From Pedobacter glucosidilyticus DSM 23534 (GTDB lineage: Bacteria > Bacteroidota > Bacteroidia > Sphingobacteriales > Sphingobacteriaceae): 64,000 nucleotides of DNA. Where the stretch lies: NCBI RefSeq assembly GCF_000425145.1, contig NZ_AULF01000018.1:1-64000 (forward strand). The letters are read 5' to 3'. A program made the translations under genes and the position numbers. Below, piece after piece: positions 35,301-43,691 of this stretch (positions are counted from its first letter, which is position 1; the number at the start of each line of letters is the position of its first letter). The notes under the pieces are model-generated. The model saw nothing but the letters and a program-made list of their open reading frames with translations, did not search any database and was not told the origin of the DNA.

Positions 35301-35964
35301 CGGTTAAAATAGTAGCTGCCGCTGTAGAGCGCTCTCTGCTGATGGTTTGATAACCATTTACTACAACAGCACTTAATTCTTCTGCATTAACCTGCATTTG
35401 TAAAGAAACATAAGCCGGATTTTTTGCTACCGAACGCTCTTCCGTAGCGTATCCTAAATAGCTAAATACCAAAACAGATGGATTTTCTGAAAGATTAATA
35501 GAAAAATTCCCATTAGCATCGGTAAGAACAAAATTATTGATGCTCTTATTTTTAACTACTACACCCGATATAGGTTGCTTATTTTCATCTATCACCAATC
35601 CTTTAGCAATAAAATTTTCTTTAGTTGATGCTTTTTTGGGCACCATTACAATAGTATTTTCTGATAGTGTGTAACTAAAAGTCTGGTTCTGAAAAACAGC
35701 ATCTAATATTTGATTTATACTAGCACTGTTCACTGTTATAGTCACTGGTTTGGCTTGTTGCAAATAGCTTGCATCAAAAACAAACTGATAATTTGTTTTT
35801 GATGTGATTTCGGCTATAACCGTTTTAAAAGGAGTATTTTTAAAATCAAAGCTATAAGTTTGAGCGTTTGATTTTAACGTTACTAAAACTAAGAATAGCG
35901 GAACTAGTAAGAACTGCAAATATAGTTTAGTGGTAAGTGAATAGGTTTTGTGGGTTTGTTTCAT
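32374..35964 (-). CDS. SusC/RagA-like TonB-linked transporter with STN signalling domain
   Basis: This protein of 1196 residues has a signal peptide (about 1-35), an STN secretin/TonB short N-terminal domain (about 37-107: TPFKTVIAEITSKTNYQFVF, ENTIVMVPKK), a carboxypeptidase-like domain (GVVVKNKSINNFVLTDANG), the TonB box region (LSAVVVNGYQTISRERSTAA) and plug motifs such as DVESVTVLKDGAAASIYGARS. The barrel follows. The STN domain contacts a FecR anti-sigma factor, and the genes for FecR and an ECF sigma factor lie immediately upstream, so import and gene induction are coupled. Confidence 0.97.
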   Translation of the reverse strand: MKQTHKTYSLTTKLYLQFLLVPLFLVLVTLKSNAQTYSFDFKNTPFKTVIAEITSKTNYQFVFDASYLQQAKPVTITVNSASINQILDAVFQNQTFSYTLSENTIVMVPKKASTKENFIAKGLVIDENKQPISGVVVKNKSINNFVLTDANGNFSINLSENPSVLVFSYLGYATEERSVAKNPAYVSLQMQVNAEELSAVVVNGYQTISRERSTAAATILTEKKLNENINVDLLSAIEGRVAGLVYNKNPNGLGADQPEIRGRGTYSVQSGDFAPLIVVDGLPTELTLDQINPYDVESVTVLKDGAAASIYGARSANGVIVVTTKKAQGATKISVNSDFFINTKPDLDLLGLASTAQMIDYETRLYNQERSRFATTEAMFQSYGTVANGSIKYYSPLYQLYRDRDAGLFSQAAVDQTLSNWAKNDYMQEYRDQVWQNEFRQRYNVSLSTGNAKSNTFVSLNYDKGKERVIGNNNENYNLYFKNSFKPKKWLDITVGLNGQYQLADDTDGSYSNIFLQNRYERIIGENGNREQVDYVNFADNFAGAGQINGAVARILNANPAFKSTRFNVLDALDEGVTHSKRIGLRAFTNLQFNITKAISYSTQFQYELNETRRETYLDVNSYKVRSAANALTNFANNTYTYGLPVGGRFEQFNRASNAYTFRNQLNLDKSFDEGTHAIYAIAGFEMRQTFTPRSVQDIRYGYDPVTLTSTIINENELSITGLPSYIYGGRKTLSVVPRTQEESKNRYVSFYTNAGYTFKNKYNLTGSFRIDQTNLFGVEFNDRSRPLWSVGLGWNASNEEFLSNISWLEMLKVRGSYGINGRIDRNTSKYATFRLRNDQLFPSLQYLDLLSVANPMLRWEKTATTNLGVDFALFKNRLFGTIDLYNRYSSDLIVSTELDPTIGAIGNQITLNNGALRNKGIEITLGAEWLRTKDWKLSSTLVYAYNKNIIEDVNKAISTPFSYIQSPTSNFFENDAFSSLYGFRYGGIVNGYPYVLDENGNPSIQFDANGQPIAGTIKSINDNKALVNLGTLIPKFNGSFSQRVAYKQFELGMLFIYSGGNKLRKNPVPDNINSIRAANIAVSDGTTPRLPADYPITTHIFSNMNTINSQFRAADINVFSADYIKLRNISLAYSLPKAVVTKVGLASARLTGQVNNLWFASAAGDDIDPETYSLNSGNYSVPLPKSFLIGVNVTF

Positions 35965-35993
35965 ATCATACGTTTTGGTTAAATTTTAATTCT

Positions 35994-37136
35994 TCATTGT
36001 GCTATGCTAAGTTTCCTCCCTTCAAACTTGAATTTCACATCGGTAGTGAGTGATATCATTTCTAAAACTTTCTGCATTTCTACATTTCTATTAATTTTCA
36101 CGTATAGATTTCTTTGTGGTAAACTCTCATAGTCTACTTCTATGTTATACCATCTGGCAAGTTTTTGCATCACTACATCAAACGGAACATTGTTAAACAA
36201 GAATAAATTATTTGTCCAGGCGGCAGATTCTTCTGTATTCACATCAGAGATAGTTAAACCACCCTTATTAAATAAAGCTTGCTGATTGGGTTTTAAAAGA
36301 TTGGTTTTATGGTTACCCGGATAATCTATAGCAACGCTCCCCTCGAGTAGCGTAGTTTTTATTCCTTTATCTTCCGGATAATTACTCACATTAAACTTGG
36401 TACCCAAAACTTTTACCTGCATACCATTAATATCTACTATAAAAGGTCTTTTAGGTTGATGTGCCACCTCAAAATAAGCTTCTCCATCTAATTTTATACT
36501 TCTGGTATTGCCTCTAAAACCTGCCGGAAAATATAATCTGGATGCTGAGTTTAACATCACCTTTGTTCCATCGCTTAGCGTAACTTTATATTGGCCACCT
36601 CTTGGGGTTTTAATGGTTTGTAAAGCAACAATCTCTGTACTGTCTGCGCCTTCATTAATATGATAAGTGATAGAGCCATTTTTATGATGGATGATAGAAA
36701 TACCAGCTTGCTTGTACACTTCACTTTCACGCTTATCATCCAGAGGAATTTTTTTACCACTAATTTCTAATAAGGCTACATTTTTCCCAGGCTCAATAGG
36801 ATTTATGTTTTGAGTTTTAGGATAAAACAAATAAGCGGCTAAGCCTACCAAAACTAAAACCGCAGCAACTTTGATATATGCTGGAATAATAAAACGCTTA
36901 CTTTCTACAACAATAGCTTGCTCTTTTTCTATTTTATGGATGATTTGCAAACGTAAGCGCTCCAAATGCTGTTCATTTATAGGCTTAGCTTGATTTTGAT
37001 TTGACTGAAAAACCTCGTTAATCTCATGTTTAAGAGATGCTTCACTTTCATTTTTAAAGTGTTGCATCAATTTTTCAAGCTCAAGCTTGGTGATGGTGTT
37101 ATATAAGAATTTACGGTAAAGTGCTTTAAATTTCAT
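35994..37136 (-). CDS. FecR family anti-sigma factor
   Basis: This 380-residue inner-membrane protein has an N-terminal cytosolic region (1-80), one transmembrane segment (83-105), then the periplasmic FecR domain (TIKTPRGGQYKVTLSDGTKV, FEVAHQPKRPFIVDINGM, VLGTKFNVSNYPED) and a C-terminal DUF4974 secretin-like domain (VPFDVVMQKLARWYNIEVDY). It holds the ECF sigma factor until the STN domain of SusC reports ligand. It lies 29 bases ahead of the susC gene and follows the sigma gene by about 200 bases. Confidence 0.96.
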   Translation of the reverse strand: MKFKALYRKFLYNTITKLELEKLMQHFKNESEASLKHEINEVFQSNQNQAKPINEQHLERLRLQIIHKIEKEQAIVVESKRFIIPAYIKVAAVLVLVGLAAYLFYPKTQNINPIEPGKNVALLEISGKKIPLDDKRESEVYKQAGISIIHHKNGSITYHINEGADSTEIVALQTIKTPRGGQYKVTLSDGTKVMLNSASRLYFPAGFRGNTRSIKLDGEAYFEVAHQPKRPFIVDINGMQVKVLGTKFNVSNYPEDKGIKTTLLEGSVAIDYPGNHKTNLLKPNQQALFNKGGLTISDVNTEESAAWTNNLFLFNNVPFDVVMQKLARWYNIEVDYESLPQRNLYVKINRNVEMQKVLEMISLTTDVKFKFEGRKLSIAQ

Positions 37137-37332
37137 ACTATCTTAACATGATATAAACTAAATACGCTCGAAAAGAAAAAATACACTATTGCTATTGCAT
37201 ATTTTTTTTAAAAAAAGTATTGGTTTGAGAGAAGACGCAGCTTTTTAAAAGACAAAATCAGCTTAAAAAACTAAGAAAGACACATATAATAGCCTAAAAA
37301 TTTATTTCTTGCTTAATAAAATGGCTATTAAA

Positions 37333-37944
37333 TTATTTTTTCAGACATAAACTAATGCAAATCATCAAAAACTCTTGAGCATGTAAAAAAACATACTCTT
37401 TAATGCTCTTTGTTGCTGCTACTAGCTGGTTACTTACTGTAGATGGGCTTATTTGCAATAAATCTGCCACTTCTTTATAACTTTTATCTTCAAATTTGCA
37501 GAGCCTAAAAATTTCTCTTCTTTTAGGGCTAAGTGTTTCTAAAGCAGCATTTAAAATGGCACTACGCTCTTTATTAAGCAAATAATCTTCGGTTTCTGAA
37601 TAAAGATTAGTAAAGCTTTCTATAAAGTAATCCTGCATTTTCTTATCATGCGCAAGTTTACGATAATAATCATACACCACATTTTGGGCTATGGTATATA
37701 ACCAGGCTTTAAAAGATTTATCTGGGTTTATGCTCACCCTGTTTGACCAAACTTTAAGAAATATATCCTGAAGCAATTCATCAGCAATATGCTCATACTT
37801 AGTCATTAAAAAAATCTTTTGATAAATAAGACCACTATACTTCTGATAAAGCTGATTAAAAGCATCTTGGTCTCCGTTAACCAAGTCTTTAACCAGCTCA
37901 CGCTCATCATCTCCAGAAGCTTTAATAATATGAGACATATTCAT
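37333..37944 (-). CDS. RNA polymerase ECF sigma-70 factor
   Basis: ATG at 37942-37944 gives 203 residues, normal for Bacteroidota ECF factors; a further ATG (37938) and an upstream TTG are also possible. Region 2 contains DAFNQLYQKYSGLIYQKIFL, DELLQDIFLKVWSN and FKAWLYTIAQNVVYDYYRK. Region 4 contains LSPKRREIFRLCKFEDKSYKEVADLLQISPSTVSNQLVAA. Together with FecR and the STN-bearing SusC it forms a surface-signalling module driving the operon at 27952-37136. Confidence 0.95.
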   Translation of the reverse strand: MNMSHIIKASGDDERELVKDLVNGDQDAFNQLYQKYSGLIYQKIFLMTKYEHIADELLQDIFLKVWSNRVSINPDKSFKAWLYTIAQNVVYDYYRKLAHDKKMQDYFIESFTNLYSETEDYLLNKERSAILNAALETLSPKRREIFRLCKFEDKSYKEVADLLQISPSTVSNQLVAATKSIKEYVFLHAQEFLMICISLCLKK

Positions 37945-38077
37945 CAATCGAAATATTCTCGCTAATTAAGGAATAAATAACAGAATAAAGGCGATCTTAA
38001 CTTATAAATCCTCAACGCTTTAAATAAAGAATCTAAATTTAATGATAATTTAAAATTGTAAAGAAGAAGGATGTAAA

Positions 38078-38611
38078 TTATGATGCTTGTTTTACATCAT
38101 ACCAAAGTTGTACTAAACCTGTTGGGTAGGTTTCGCTTTTTTTAAATTTTAGCCTCTGTTCTAATCTACCATTTTTAAACAGGCTTTTTCCACTTCCTAA
38201 TAAATGCGGTATGATAGAAACAATAATTCTATCAATCAATTGGTATTTCAATAATTCATCTACAATCTCTGCTCCTCCATCACAGTAAATATCTTTCCCT
38301 TCTTGCTGCTTTAATTCATGTATTAAAGACACAACATCATCTCGGTACCTAATATTTTGTTTATCGCCTTTTCGCTGTCTAGACATCACATATATTTTTT
38401 TATCTGGATACAAGAGGTTATCACCTAAAGTTAAAACCTTATCATATGTTTTTCTTCCCCATATTACCGTATCTACAGTATCCATAAAAGCTTTATGTCC
38501 ATAATCTTCTCCGGCAGACTCTACCATAGTTAGAAAATCAATATTATCGTCTGCTGTAGCTATGTACCCATCTAAACTCATAGCTATATAAAGGTTAACT
38601 TTTCTCATCAT
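38078..38611 (-). CDS. Dihydrofolate reductase / RibD C-terminal-like reductase
   Basis: The 177-residue protein begins KVNLYIAMSLDGYIATADDNIDFL and contains TVIWGRKTYDKVLTLGD, VMSRQ and IYCDGGAEIVDELLKYQLIDRII, the pattern of the DHFR-like RibD_C family. These NADPH-dependent reductases act on pterin, flavin-precursor or unknown substrates; the true folate role is usually held by a separate folA. It is a single gene transcribed away from the sigma-factor region. No partner gene indicates the substrate. Confidence 0.88.
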   Translation of the reverse strand: MMRKVNLYIAMSLDGYIATADDNIDFLTMVESAGEDYGHKAFMDTVDTVIWGRKTYDKVLTLGDNLLYPDKKIYVMSRQRKGDKQNIRYRDDVVSLIHELKQQEGKDIYCDGGAEIVDELLKYQLIDRIIVSIIPHLLGSGKSLFKNGRLEQRLKFKKSETYPTGLVQLWYDVKQAS

Positions 38612-38660
38612 TACAAATAAAAGATTAATTATGCATCCAAATAAAGATATTTCAAATAAA

Positions 38661-38690
38661 AAAACCCAAAAACATACGCCTTTGGGTTTT
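38661..38690 (-). terminator. Terminator of the H1-like gene
   Basis: AAAACCCAAA (38661-38670) pairs with TTTGGGTTTT (38681-38690). In minus-strand orientation it is followed by a T-run. It lies 21 bases past the stop of the H1-like gene. Confidence 0.85.
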
Positions 38691-38711
38691 ATAAATAAAG
38701 TAATTGGTTAA

Positions 38712-38897
38712 TTATTTACCAGCAGCTTTATTTTTAGTTTCTTGAACTTCTAAACGAATAGCTTGAGCTAAGTTTTTTAAGTCTTGCATTCCTTTTCTTA
38801 CTCTTGTACCAGCAGCGCTGTTACCTTTGTTGTAAAATTTGTCTGCATCACCTTCTAGTTCTGCTACTAATCTTTTTACTTCTTCAAATTGTTTCAT
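38712..38897 (-). CDS. Histone H1-like nucleoid protein (Hc1-type), 61 residues
   Basis: The short basic protein MKQFEEVKRLVAELEGDADKF ending in VQETKNKAAGK matches the small H1-like proteins conserved in Bacteroidota, including the core GTRVRKGMQDLKNLAQAIR. It is helical and amphipathic rather than the simple Lys/Ala/Pro repeat of chlamydial Hc1. It is expected to bind DNA non-specifically and compact the nucleoid. It is monocistronic, with its own terminator and a good ribosome-binding site, consistent with high expression. Confidence 0.9.
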   Translation of the reverse strand: MKQFEEVKRLVAELEGDADKFYNKGNSAAGTRVRKGMQDLKNLAQAIRLEVQETKNKAAGK

Positions 38898-38905
38898 TTT
38901 AAAAT

Positions 38906-38913
38906 ACTCCTTT
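38906..38913 (-). promoter_or_regulatory. Strong Shine-Dalgarno sequence of the H1-like gene
   Basis: AAAGGAGT on the minus strand lies 8 bases upstream of the ATG. Such a strong site is unusual here, where most starts have no recognisable Shine-Dalgarno, and it suggests an abundant product. Confidence 0.6.
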
Positions 38914-39115
38914 TTTTATTTATGATGGTTAGTAATATTGTTTACTTATAGCTAATGTATAATGTTTTTTTGTAAAAAAAAATATTATACCAGCTAATTA
39001 TTTCCCTAAAAATGCTTTTTTTTCCACAAACAGCAAGGTTTTAACAATTTACTCTTAGCAAAAACAAATTAAAAACCTCATAATCAATATGATACAGAAA
39101 AAAATTTAAAAAAAA

Positions 39116-39140
39116 CGCCTCTACGTTTATGTAGAGGCAT
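39116..39140 (-). terminator. Terminator of the PLP-dependent enzyme gene
   Basis: GCCTCTAC pairs with GTAGAGGC (39118-39138) around a short loop. On the minus strand the hairpin runs into a T-rich tract, 20 bases past the stop codon. Confidence 0.9.
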
Positions 39141-39159
39141 TTATATATTTTAAACATTT

Positions 39160-40401
39160 TTAAGCTTCAACAGCCTTTTTTTCTTTATATAAACCTTTAT
39201 TAAGCTTATCTCCAACCTCGCTAAAAGCATTTAATGTACGCTCTACATCTTCTAAAGTATGCATAGCTGTTGGAATTAAACGCAACATAATGAGTCCTTT
39301 AGGAATAACAGGATAAACTACAATAGAGCAGAAGATGCCATAGTTTTCTCTTAAATCCATGGTGATAGCTGTAGCGTCTGAAAGTTCGCCTTTTAAAAAT
39401 ACAGGTGTTACTACCGAGTTTGTATTACCTATATCAAAACCTCTCTCTCTTAAGCCTTTTTGTAAGGCAGTTGCAATTGTCCAAAGTTTATCCTTTAACT
39501 CTGGCTTGCTTTTTAACAGCTCTAAACGTTTTAATAAACCCATTACCATTGGCATTGGTAAAGATTTGGCAAAGGTTTGAGAGCGCATGTTATAACGTAG
39601 ATAATTGGTAATTTCTTCTGTAGAAGCTACAAAGGCACCAATACCTGCCATAGATTTTGCAAATGTTCCAAAATAAACATCTACACCTGCTATAGAATTT
39701 TGATGTTCATGAGTACCAGCACCCGTTTTACCCATTGTACCAAAACCATGGGCATCATCAATTAACAAACGGAAATTAAATTCTGATTTAAGAGCTACTA
39801 CTTCACTTATTTTACCTTGTGCACCAGACATCCCAAATACACCCTCTGTAATAACCAGAATACCACCTCCAGATTGCTCAGTAAGTTTTGTAGCTCTTTC
39901 TAATTGCTTGCGTAGGCTATCCATATCATTATGTTGATATACAAAGCGCTTACCCATGTGCAAACGTACACCATCTATGATACAGGCATGAGATTCTGCA
40001 TCATAAACAATAACATCATTTCTATCAACAAGGGTGTCAATAATAGATACCATACCCTGATAGCCGTAGTTTAGCAAGAACGCATCTTGAAAACCTGTAA
40101 ACTCTGCCAACTGTTTTTCTAATTCCTCGTGGTTATTAGAGTTACCAGACATCATTCTGGCGCCCATAGGATAGGCCATACCGTAATCAGCAGCAGCTTT
40201 TGCATCAGCTTCTCTTACTTCAGGATGGTTAGCTAAACCTAAATAATTGTTTAAGCTCCAAACTAAATGCTCCTTGCCTCTAAATTTCATGTGAGGTGCA
40301 ATCTCTCCCTCCAATTTTGGAAAAGAAAAGTAACCATGAGACCATTTTTGGTGTTGACCAAGTGGCCCCATATTCTTAGCTATCTTATCAAAAATATCCA
40401 A
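39160..40401 (-). CDS. PLP-dependent alpha-oxoamine-synthase family enzyme (serine palmitoyltransferase-like)
   Basis: I place the start at the TTG 40399-40401, giving DIFDKIAKNMGPLGQHQKW near the N-terminus and 413 residues. The more upstream TTG (40444-40446) lies inside the promoter -7 box and cannot be translated. Fold-type I features are NNYLGLANHPEV, GARMMSGNSNNHEELE, DDAHGFGTMGKTGAG (Asp and His binding PLP) and FGTFAKSMAGIGAF with the Schiff-base Lys near 249. The family joins an amino acid to an acyl-CoA (KBL, BioF, SPT). Sphingobacteria make sphingolipids, and this could be SPT or a close paralogue; I cannot tell which. Confidence 0.88.
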   Translation of the reverse strand: MDIFDKIAKNMGPLGQHQKWSHGYFSFPKLEGEIAPHMKFRGKEHLVWSLNNYLGLANHPEVREADAKAAADYGMAYPMGARMMSGNSNNHEELEKQLAEFTGFQDAFLLNYGYQGMVSIIDTLVDRNDVIVYDAESHACIIDGVRLHMGKRFVYQHNDMDSLRKQLERATKLTEQSGGGILVITEGVFGMSGAQGKISEVVALKSEFNFRLLIDDAHGFGTMGKTGAGTHEHQNSIAGVDVYFGTFAKSMAGIGAFVASTEEITNYLRYNMRSQTFAKSLPMPMVMGLLKRLELLKSKPELKDKLWTIATALQKGLRERGFDIGNTNSVVTPVFLKGELSDATAITMDLRENYGIFCSIVVYPVIPKGLIMLRLIPTAMHTLEDVERTLNAFSEVGDKLNKGLYKEKKAVEA

Positions 40402-40443
40402 TGTGATGTATTTTTTGTATGTTATTAAAATATTAATTTGCTG

Positions 40444-40475
40444 CAAATTTACTTTAATTCATTGATAAACAAAAC
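40444..40475 (-). promoter_or_regulatory. Promoter of the PLP-dependent enzyme gene
   Basis: On the minus strand GTTTTG (40470-40475) is followed 18 bases later by TAAATTTG (40444-40451), a full match to the Bacteroidota -7 box. The start of transcription would be near 40438, leaving about 37 bases before the chosen TTG start codon. This rules out the longer reading frame. Confidence 0.65.
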
Positions 40476-40513
40476 CTATTGGCACAATGAATAAAATATG
40501 GCATTAAAATTAA

Positions 40514-40541
40514 AAAGCCATTCCTTTAACAGAATGGCTTT
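40514..40541 (-). terminator. Terminator at the end of the dcw cluster (after ftsZ)
   Basis: AAAGCCATTC (40514-40523) pairs with GAATGGCTTT (40532-40541), with T-rich sequence after it on the minus strand. It is 19 bases past the ftsZ stop. Confidence 0.85.
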
Positions 40542-40560
40542 AAATTGGTTAATGCAAAGG

Positions 40561-42207
40561 TTAATCTACATTATCATGAAGGAATGAATTATTTGGTCTT
40601 ATTTCTGTTTGACCATCTTCATTACTTAAAGTAAATCTTGATACTTGAGATTCTGAAGAATGTGGCACATCTTTCAACTGCATTTGCTTTCTTTTATAAG
40701 CTGGCTCATTCTCTAATTCTTGTAATCCACTAGTTGATCTTAGTTTCATACTTAAATCTTTTAATCTTAAGATACGCTCTTTAGATTTCCTCAATTGCTC
40801 TTCAATAGAGTCATCTGTTTTATAATCATCTACCTGCTGCACAGGCTCTGGTATCACTTGTTTAGGCTCTTCCTCCTTGAAAGTATCTTGTACTTTATTG
40901 GTTTGTGGAACAGAAAAATTATACGTTGGTTCTTCTATTTTTAGGTTAAACTCAAAAGCATTTTCCTCCTCTTTAGCTTCTACCTGTTCAGGTTCATCTT
41001 CTATCAATTGATGTCTGATAGTTTCTACTTCCTTGCTTACAGGTATTTGATCTTGCTGAGTAAAAATTCCGCCAAATAAATCTGCCTGAGGCAAAATACT
41101 TTCTTTTGGCTTAGGCACTTCTGGTGCTACCTGATGTATTTCTGCTTGAGGTTTAGCTTGTACAAATTCATTTACCGGTCTAATTAAAGGAGTATCAGAA
41201 GTTAAGAATTGCTTCTTAGGTGCGCTTTGCTGTGTTTGTACTCTTTCCTCCCTGGTTTGGAAACCTGTTGCAATAATAGTTACAGATATTTTATCTCCCA
41301 AAGAAGCATCATTACAATTACCCCAAATTAAATCTGCAGATAAACCAGCTTGGTCCTGAATAAAGTCTGTAATAATACTTACTTCATCCATGGTTACTTC
41401 CTTATCTCCTGAACTGATATTTAAAAGGATATATCTTGCACCTTCTATTTCGTTATCTTTCAATAGTGGAGATAATAAAGCACCTTCAACAGCTTTTAAA
41501 GCTCTGTTCTCGCCTTCTGCTGCATAACTTCCCATGATGGCCACACCGCTTTCTTTCATAACAGTACGCACATCTTTAAAGTCGACGTTTATATAACCCG
41601 GTACAGTAATAATTTCTGCTATGCCTTTGGCTGCTGTAGTTAAAATATCATCAGCTTGGCCAAATGCCGAACCTAAGGTTAGGTTACCAAATATCTCACG
41701 TAACCTATCATTAGAGATTACCAAGTAAGAATCAACATATTTTTTTAATTCTTCTAGTCCTTCTTCTGCTTGCATTCTTCTACGTTTACCTTCAAAGGAG
41801 AAAGGTGTAGTAACAATAGCAACGGTTAAAATATCTAGTTCTTTAGCTGCTTTGGCGATAATAGGACTAGCTCCGGTACCTGTACCACCGCCCATTCCGG
41901 CAGTAATAAAAAGCATACGGGTATTGGCACCAAGCATTTCTTTAACATCGTCTATATTTTCTATAGCCGAGTTTTTCCCAACTTCCGGAATAGAGCCTGC
42001 GCCCATTCCTTCTGTTAAACTTGCGCCCAGTTGTACTTTGTTAGGAATAGGACTGAGTTCTAAAGCCTGGGCATCAGTATTACAAATGATGAAGTCTACA
42101 CCTGTAATTCCTTGCCTGTACATATGGTTAACAGCGTTACCACCGCCACCACCAACACCAATAACTTTGATTATTGATGATTTTTCTTTTAACATTTCAA
42201 ACTGCAT
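40561..42207 (-). CDS. ftsZ: Cell division GTPase FtsZ
   Basis: The GTPase core opens with VIGVGGGGGNAVNHM (15-29) and carries the tubulin signature GGGTGTG (106-112), NTD (43-45) and NVDFKDVRTVM. At 548 residues it is much longer than enterobacterial FtsZ because of an extended acidic, Gln/Glu/Pro-rich linker (about 330-530), normal for Bacteroidota. The C-terminal tail would bind FtsA. It is the last gene of the dcw cluster and forms the cytokinetic ring. Confidence 0.98.
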   Translation of the reverse strand: MQFEMLKEKSSIIKVIGVGGGGGNAVNHMYRQGITGVDFIICNTDAQALELSPIPNKVQLGASLTEGMGAGSIPEVGKNSAIENIDDVKEMLGANTRMLFITAGMGGGTGTGASPIIAKAAKELDILTVAIVTTPFSFEGKRRRMQAEEGLEELKKYVDSYLVISNDRLREIFGNLTLGSAFGQADDILTTAAKGIAEIITVPGYINVDFKDVRTVMKESGVAIMGSYAAEGENRALKAVEGALLSPLLKDNEIEGARYILLNISSGDKEVTMDEVSIITDFIQDQAGLSADLIWGNCNDASLGDKISVTIIATGFQTREERVQTQQSAPKKQFLTSDTPLIRPVNEFVQAKPQAEIHQVAPEVPKPKESILPQADLFGGIFTQQDQIPVSKEVETIRHQLIEDEPEQVEAKEEENAFEFNLKIEEPTYNFSVPQTNKVQDTFKEEEPKQVIPEPVQQVDDYKTDDSIEEQLRKSKERILRLKDLSMKLRSTSGLQELENEPAYKRKQMQLKDVPHSSESQVSRFTLSNEDGQTEIRPNNSFLHDNVD

Positions 42208-42333
42208 ATCCTTTATTATCAGCTTTTAAGCGTTTTGTAAAATTGAATTATTCCTACATGTAATATTAAAAAATATTCCACAACAGTTATCCACAAATGT
42301 TAATAGTGTGGAAAACTTTCTTATTGTTGAAAA

Positions 42334-43689
42334 TTATTTAAGGAAATCCTGATCGCTAATATCATCCTTAATAAATTTCTTAGTTCCTTCAAGCAAAGAA
42401 GCAAATAAGCCTCTGTTTTTCTTAGAACTGCTTTCTGCAACAGAAGAAACAGGTGCAGAAGATGAAACTTTATAATCTTTCTGCAATTCGCTTTCTACTT
42501 TCTCAATACCTTTTATCAATAAACCGATACCTGTTGCATACATTGGGCTTTTTAAATCCTCATAAATATTCTTAGGTAATTCTTCATTTTTTGCCAAATG
42601 CTCATTAGGATAACCAATTCTGCAATCTAAACCGGTTACATATTCTACCAGTTGCGATAAATGCTTTAATTGCGCACCACCACCAGTAATAACAATTCCA
42701 CCTATTAATTTTTTCTCGTAACCAGATGATTTAATCTCATAATAAACATGGTCTATGATTTCTTCCATCCTGGCCTGTATCACATAAGCTAAGTTTTTAA
42801 CCGATATTTCTTTAGGCTCTCTTCCTCTCAATCCTGGAACACAAATAATCTCATTTTCTTTATTTTCTTCTGCTAATGCAGAACCAAATCTGGTTTTTAA
42901 CAATTCAGCCTGATTACGCATGACAGAGCACCCCTCTCTGATATCTTCAGTTACGCTATTACCTCCGAAAGGAATAACCGCAGTATGTCTGATCAAGCCT
43001 TCATGAAAAATAGCCACATCGGTTGTACCACCACCAATATCAACCAAAACAACACCAGCTTCTTTTTCTTCTTCGCTCAATACAGATTCTGCAGAAGCTA
43101 AAGGCTCTAAAATTAAATCCTGAGTTTCTAAACCACCTTGCACCACGCATTTCATGATATTTTTAATGGCCGTTACCTGTCCGGTAATGATATGGAAATT
43201 TGCTTCTAAACGCACTCCTGCCATACCAACAGGGTCTTTTATACCCGGCTCATTATCTACCGTAAATTCTTGCGGTAATACATGTATAATTTCCTCTCCT
43301 GGGTTCATCGCTAGTTTAAACATATCGTCTATTAACCTATCGATATCCCTTTTAGAGATTTCATTACTGAGGTCTTTTCTAGTTAAAATACCACGGTGCT
43401 GCAAGCTTTTGATATGTTGCCCAGCTATACCTACATTAACAATTTTAATGTCAACGTTAGATTGTGAACTCCCTTCTTCTACTGCTTGGGTGATACCTTT
43501 AACGGTTTTTGCAATATTAGAAACCACGCCACGGGTAACTCCGGCAGATTCTGCCTTACCCAAGCCTAAAACTTCTATTTTACCGTGTTCGCTTCTTCTG
43601 CCCACGATAACACAAATTTTAGTGGTACCAATATCAAGACCTACTACAATGGGTGATACTTTGGATTGTTTAGTAATGCCTTTTTCCAT
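42334..43689 (-). CDS. ftsA: Cell division protein FtsA
   Basis: This 451-residue actin-like protein begins VVGLDIGTTKICVIVGRR (phosphate 1 motif), then has the SHS2-type 1C domain and VVLVDIGGGTTDVAIFHEG (phosphate 2), with LIGGIVITGGGAQLKHL as the adenosine motif. The C-terminal helix (NRGLFASLLEGTKKFI) suits membrane attachment. It anchors FtsZ filaments to the inner membrane. It lies between ftsQ and ftsZ, as in most dcw clusters. Confidence 0.97.
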   Translation of the reverse strand: MEKGITKQSKVSPIVVGLDIGTTKICVIVGRRSEHGKIEVLGLGKAESAGVTRGVVSNIAKTVKGITQAVEEGSSQSNVDIKIVNVGIAGQHIKSLQHRGILTRKDLSNEISKRDIDRLIDDMFKLAMNPGEEIIHVLPQEFTVDNEPGIKDPVGMAGVRLEANFHIITGQVTAIKNIMKCVVQGGLETQDLILEPLASAESVLSEEEKEAGVVLVDIGGGTTDVAIFHEGLIRHTAVIPFGGNSVTEDIREGCSVMRNQAELLKTRFGSALAEENKENEIICVPGLRGREPKEISVKNLAYVIQARMEEIIDHVYYEIKSSGYEKKLIGGIVITGGGAQLKHLSQLVEYVTGLDCRIGYPNEHLAKNEELPKNIYEDLKSPMYATGIGLLIKGIEKVESELQKDYKVSSSAPVSSVAESSSKKNRGLFASLLEGTKKFIKDDISDQDFLK

Positions 43690-43691
43690 GT

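Noticed and set aside
41852-42229. 125-codon plus-strand ORF opposite ftsZ
   Set aside because: It is the antisense shadow of the FtsZ GTPase core; Pro- and Ile-rich sequence is typical of reverse-strand reading.
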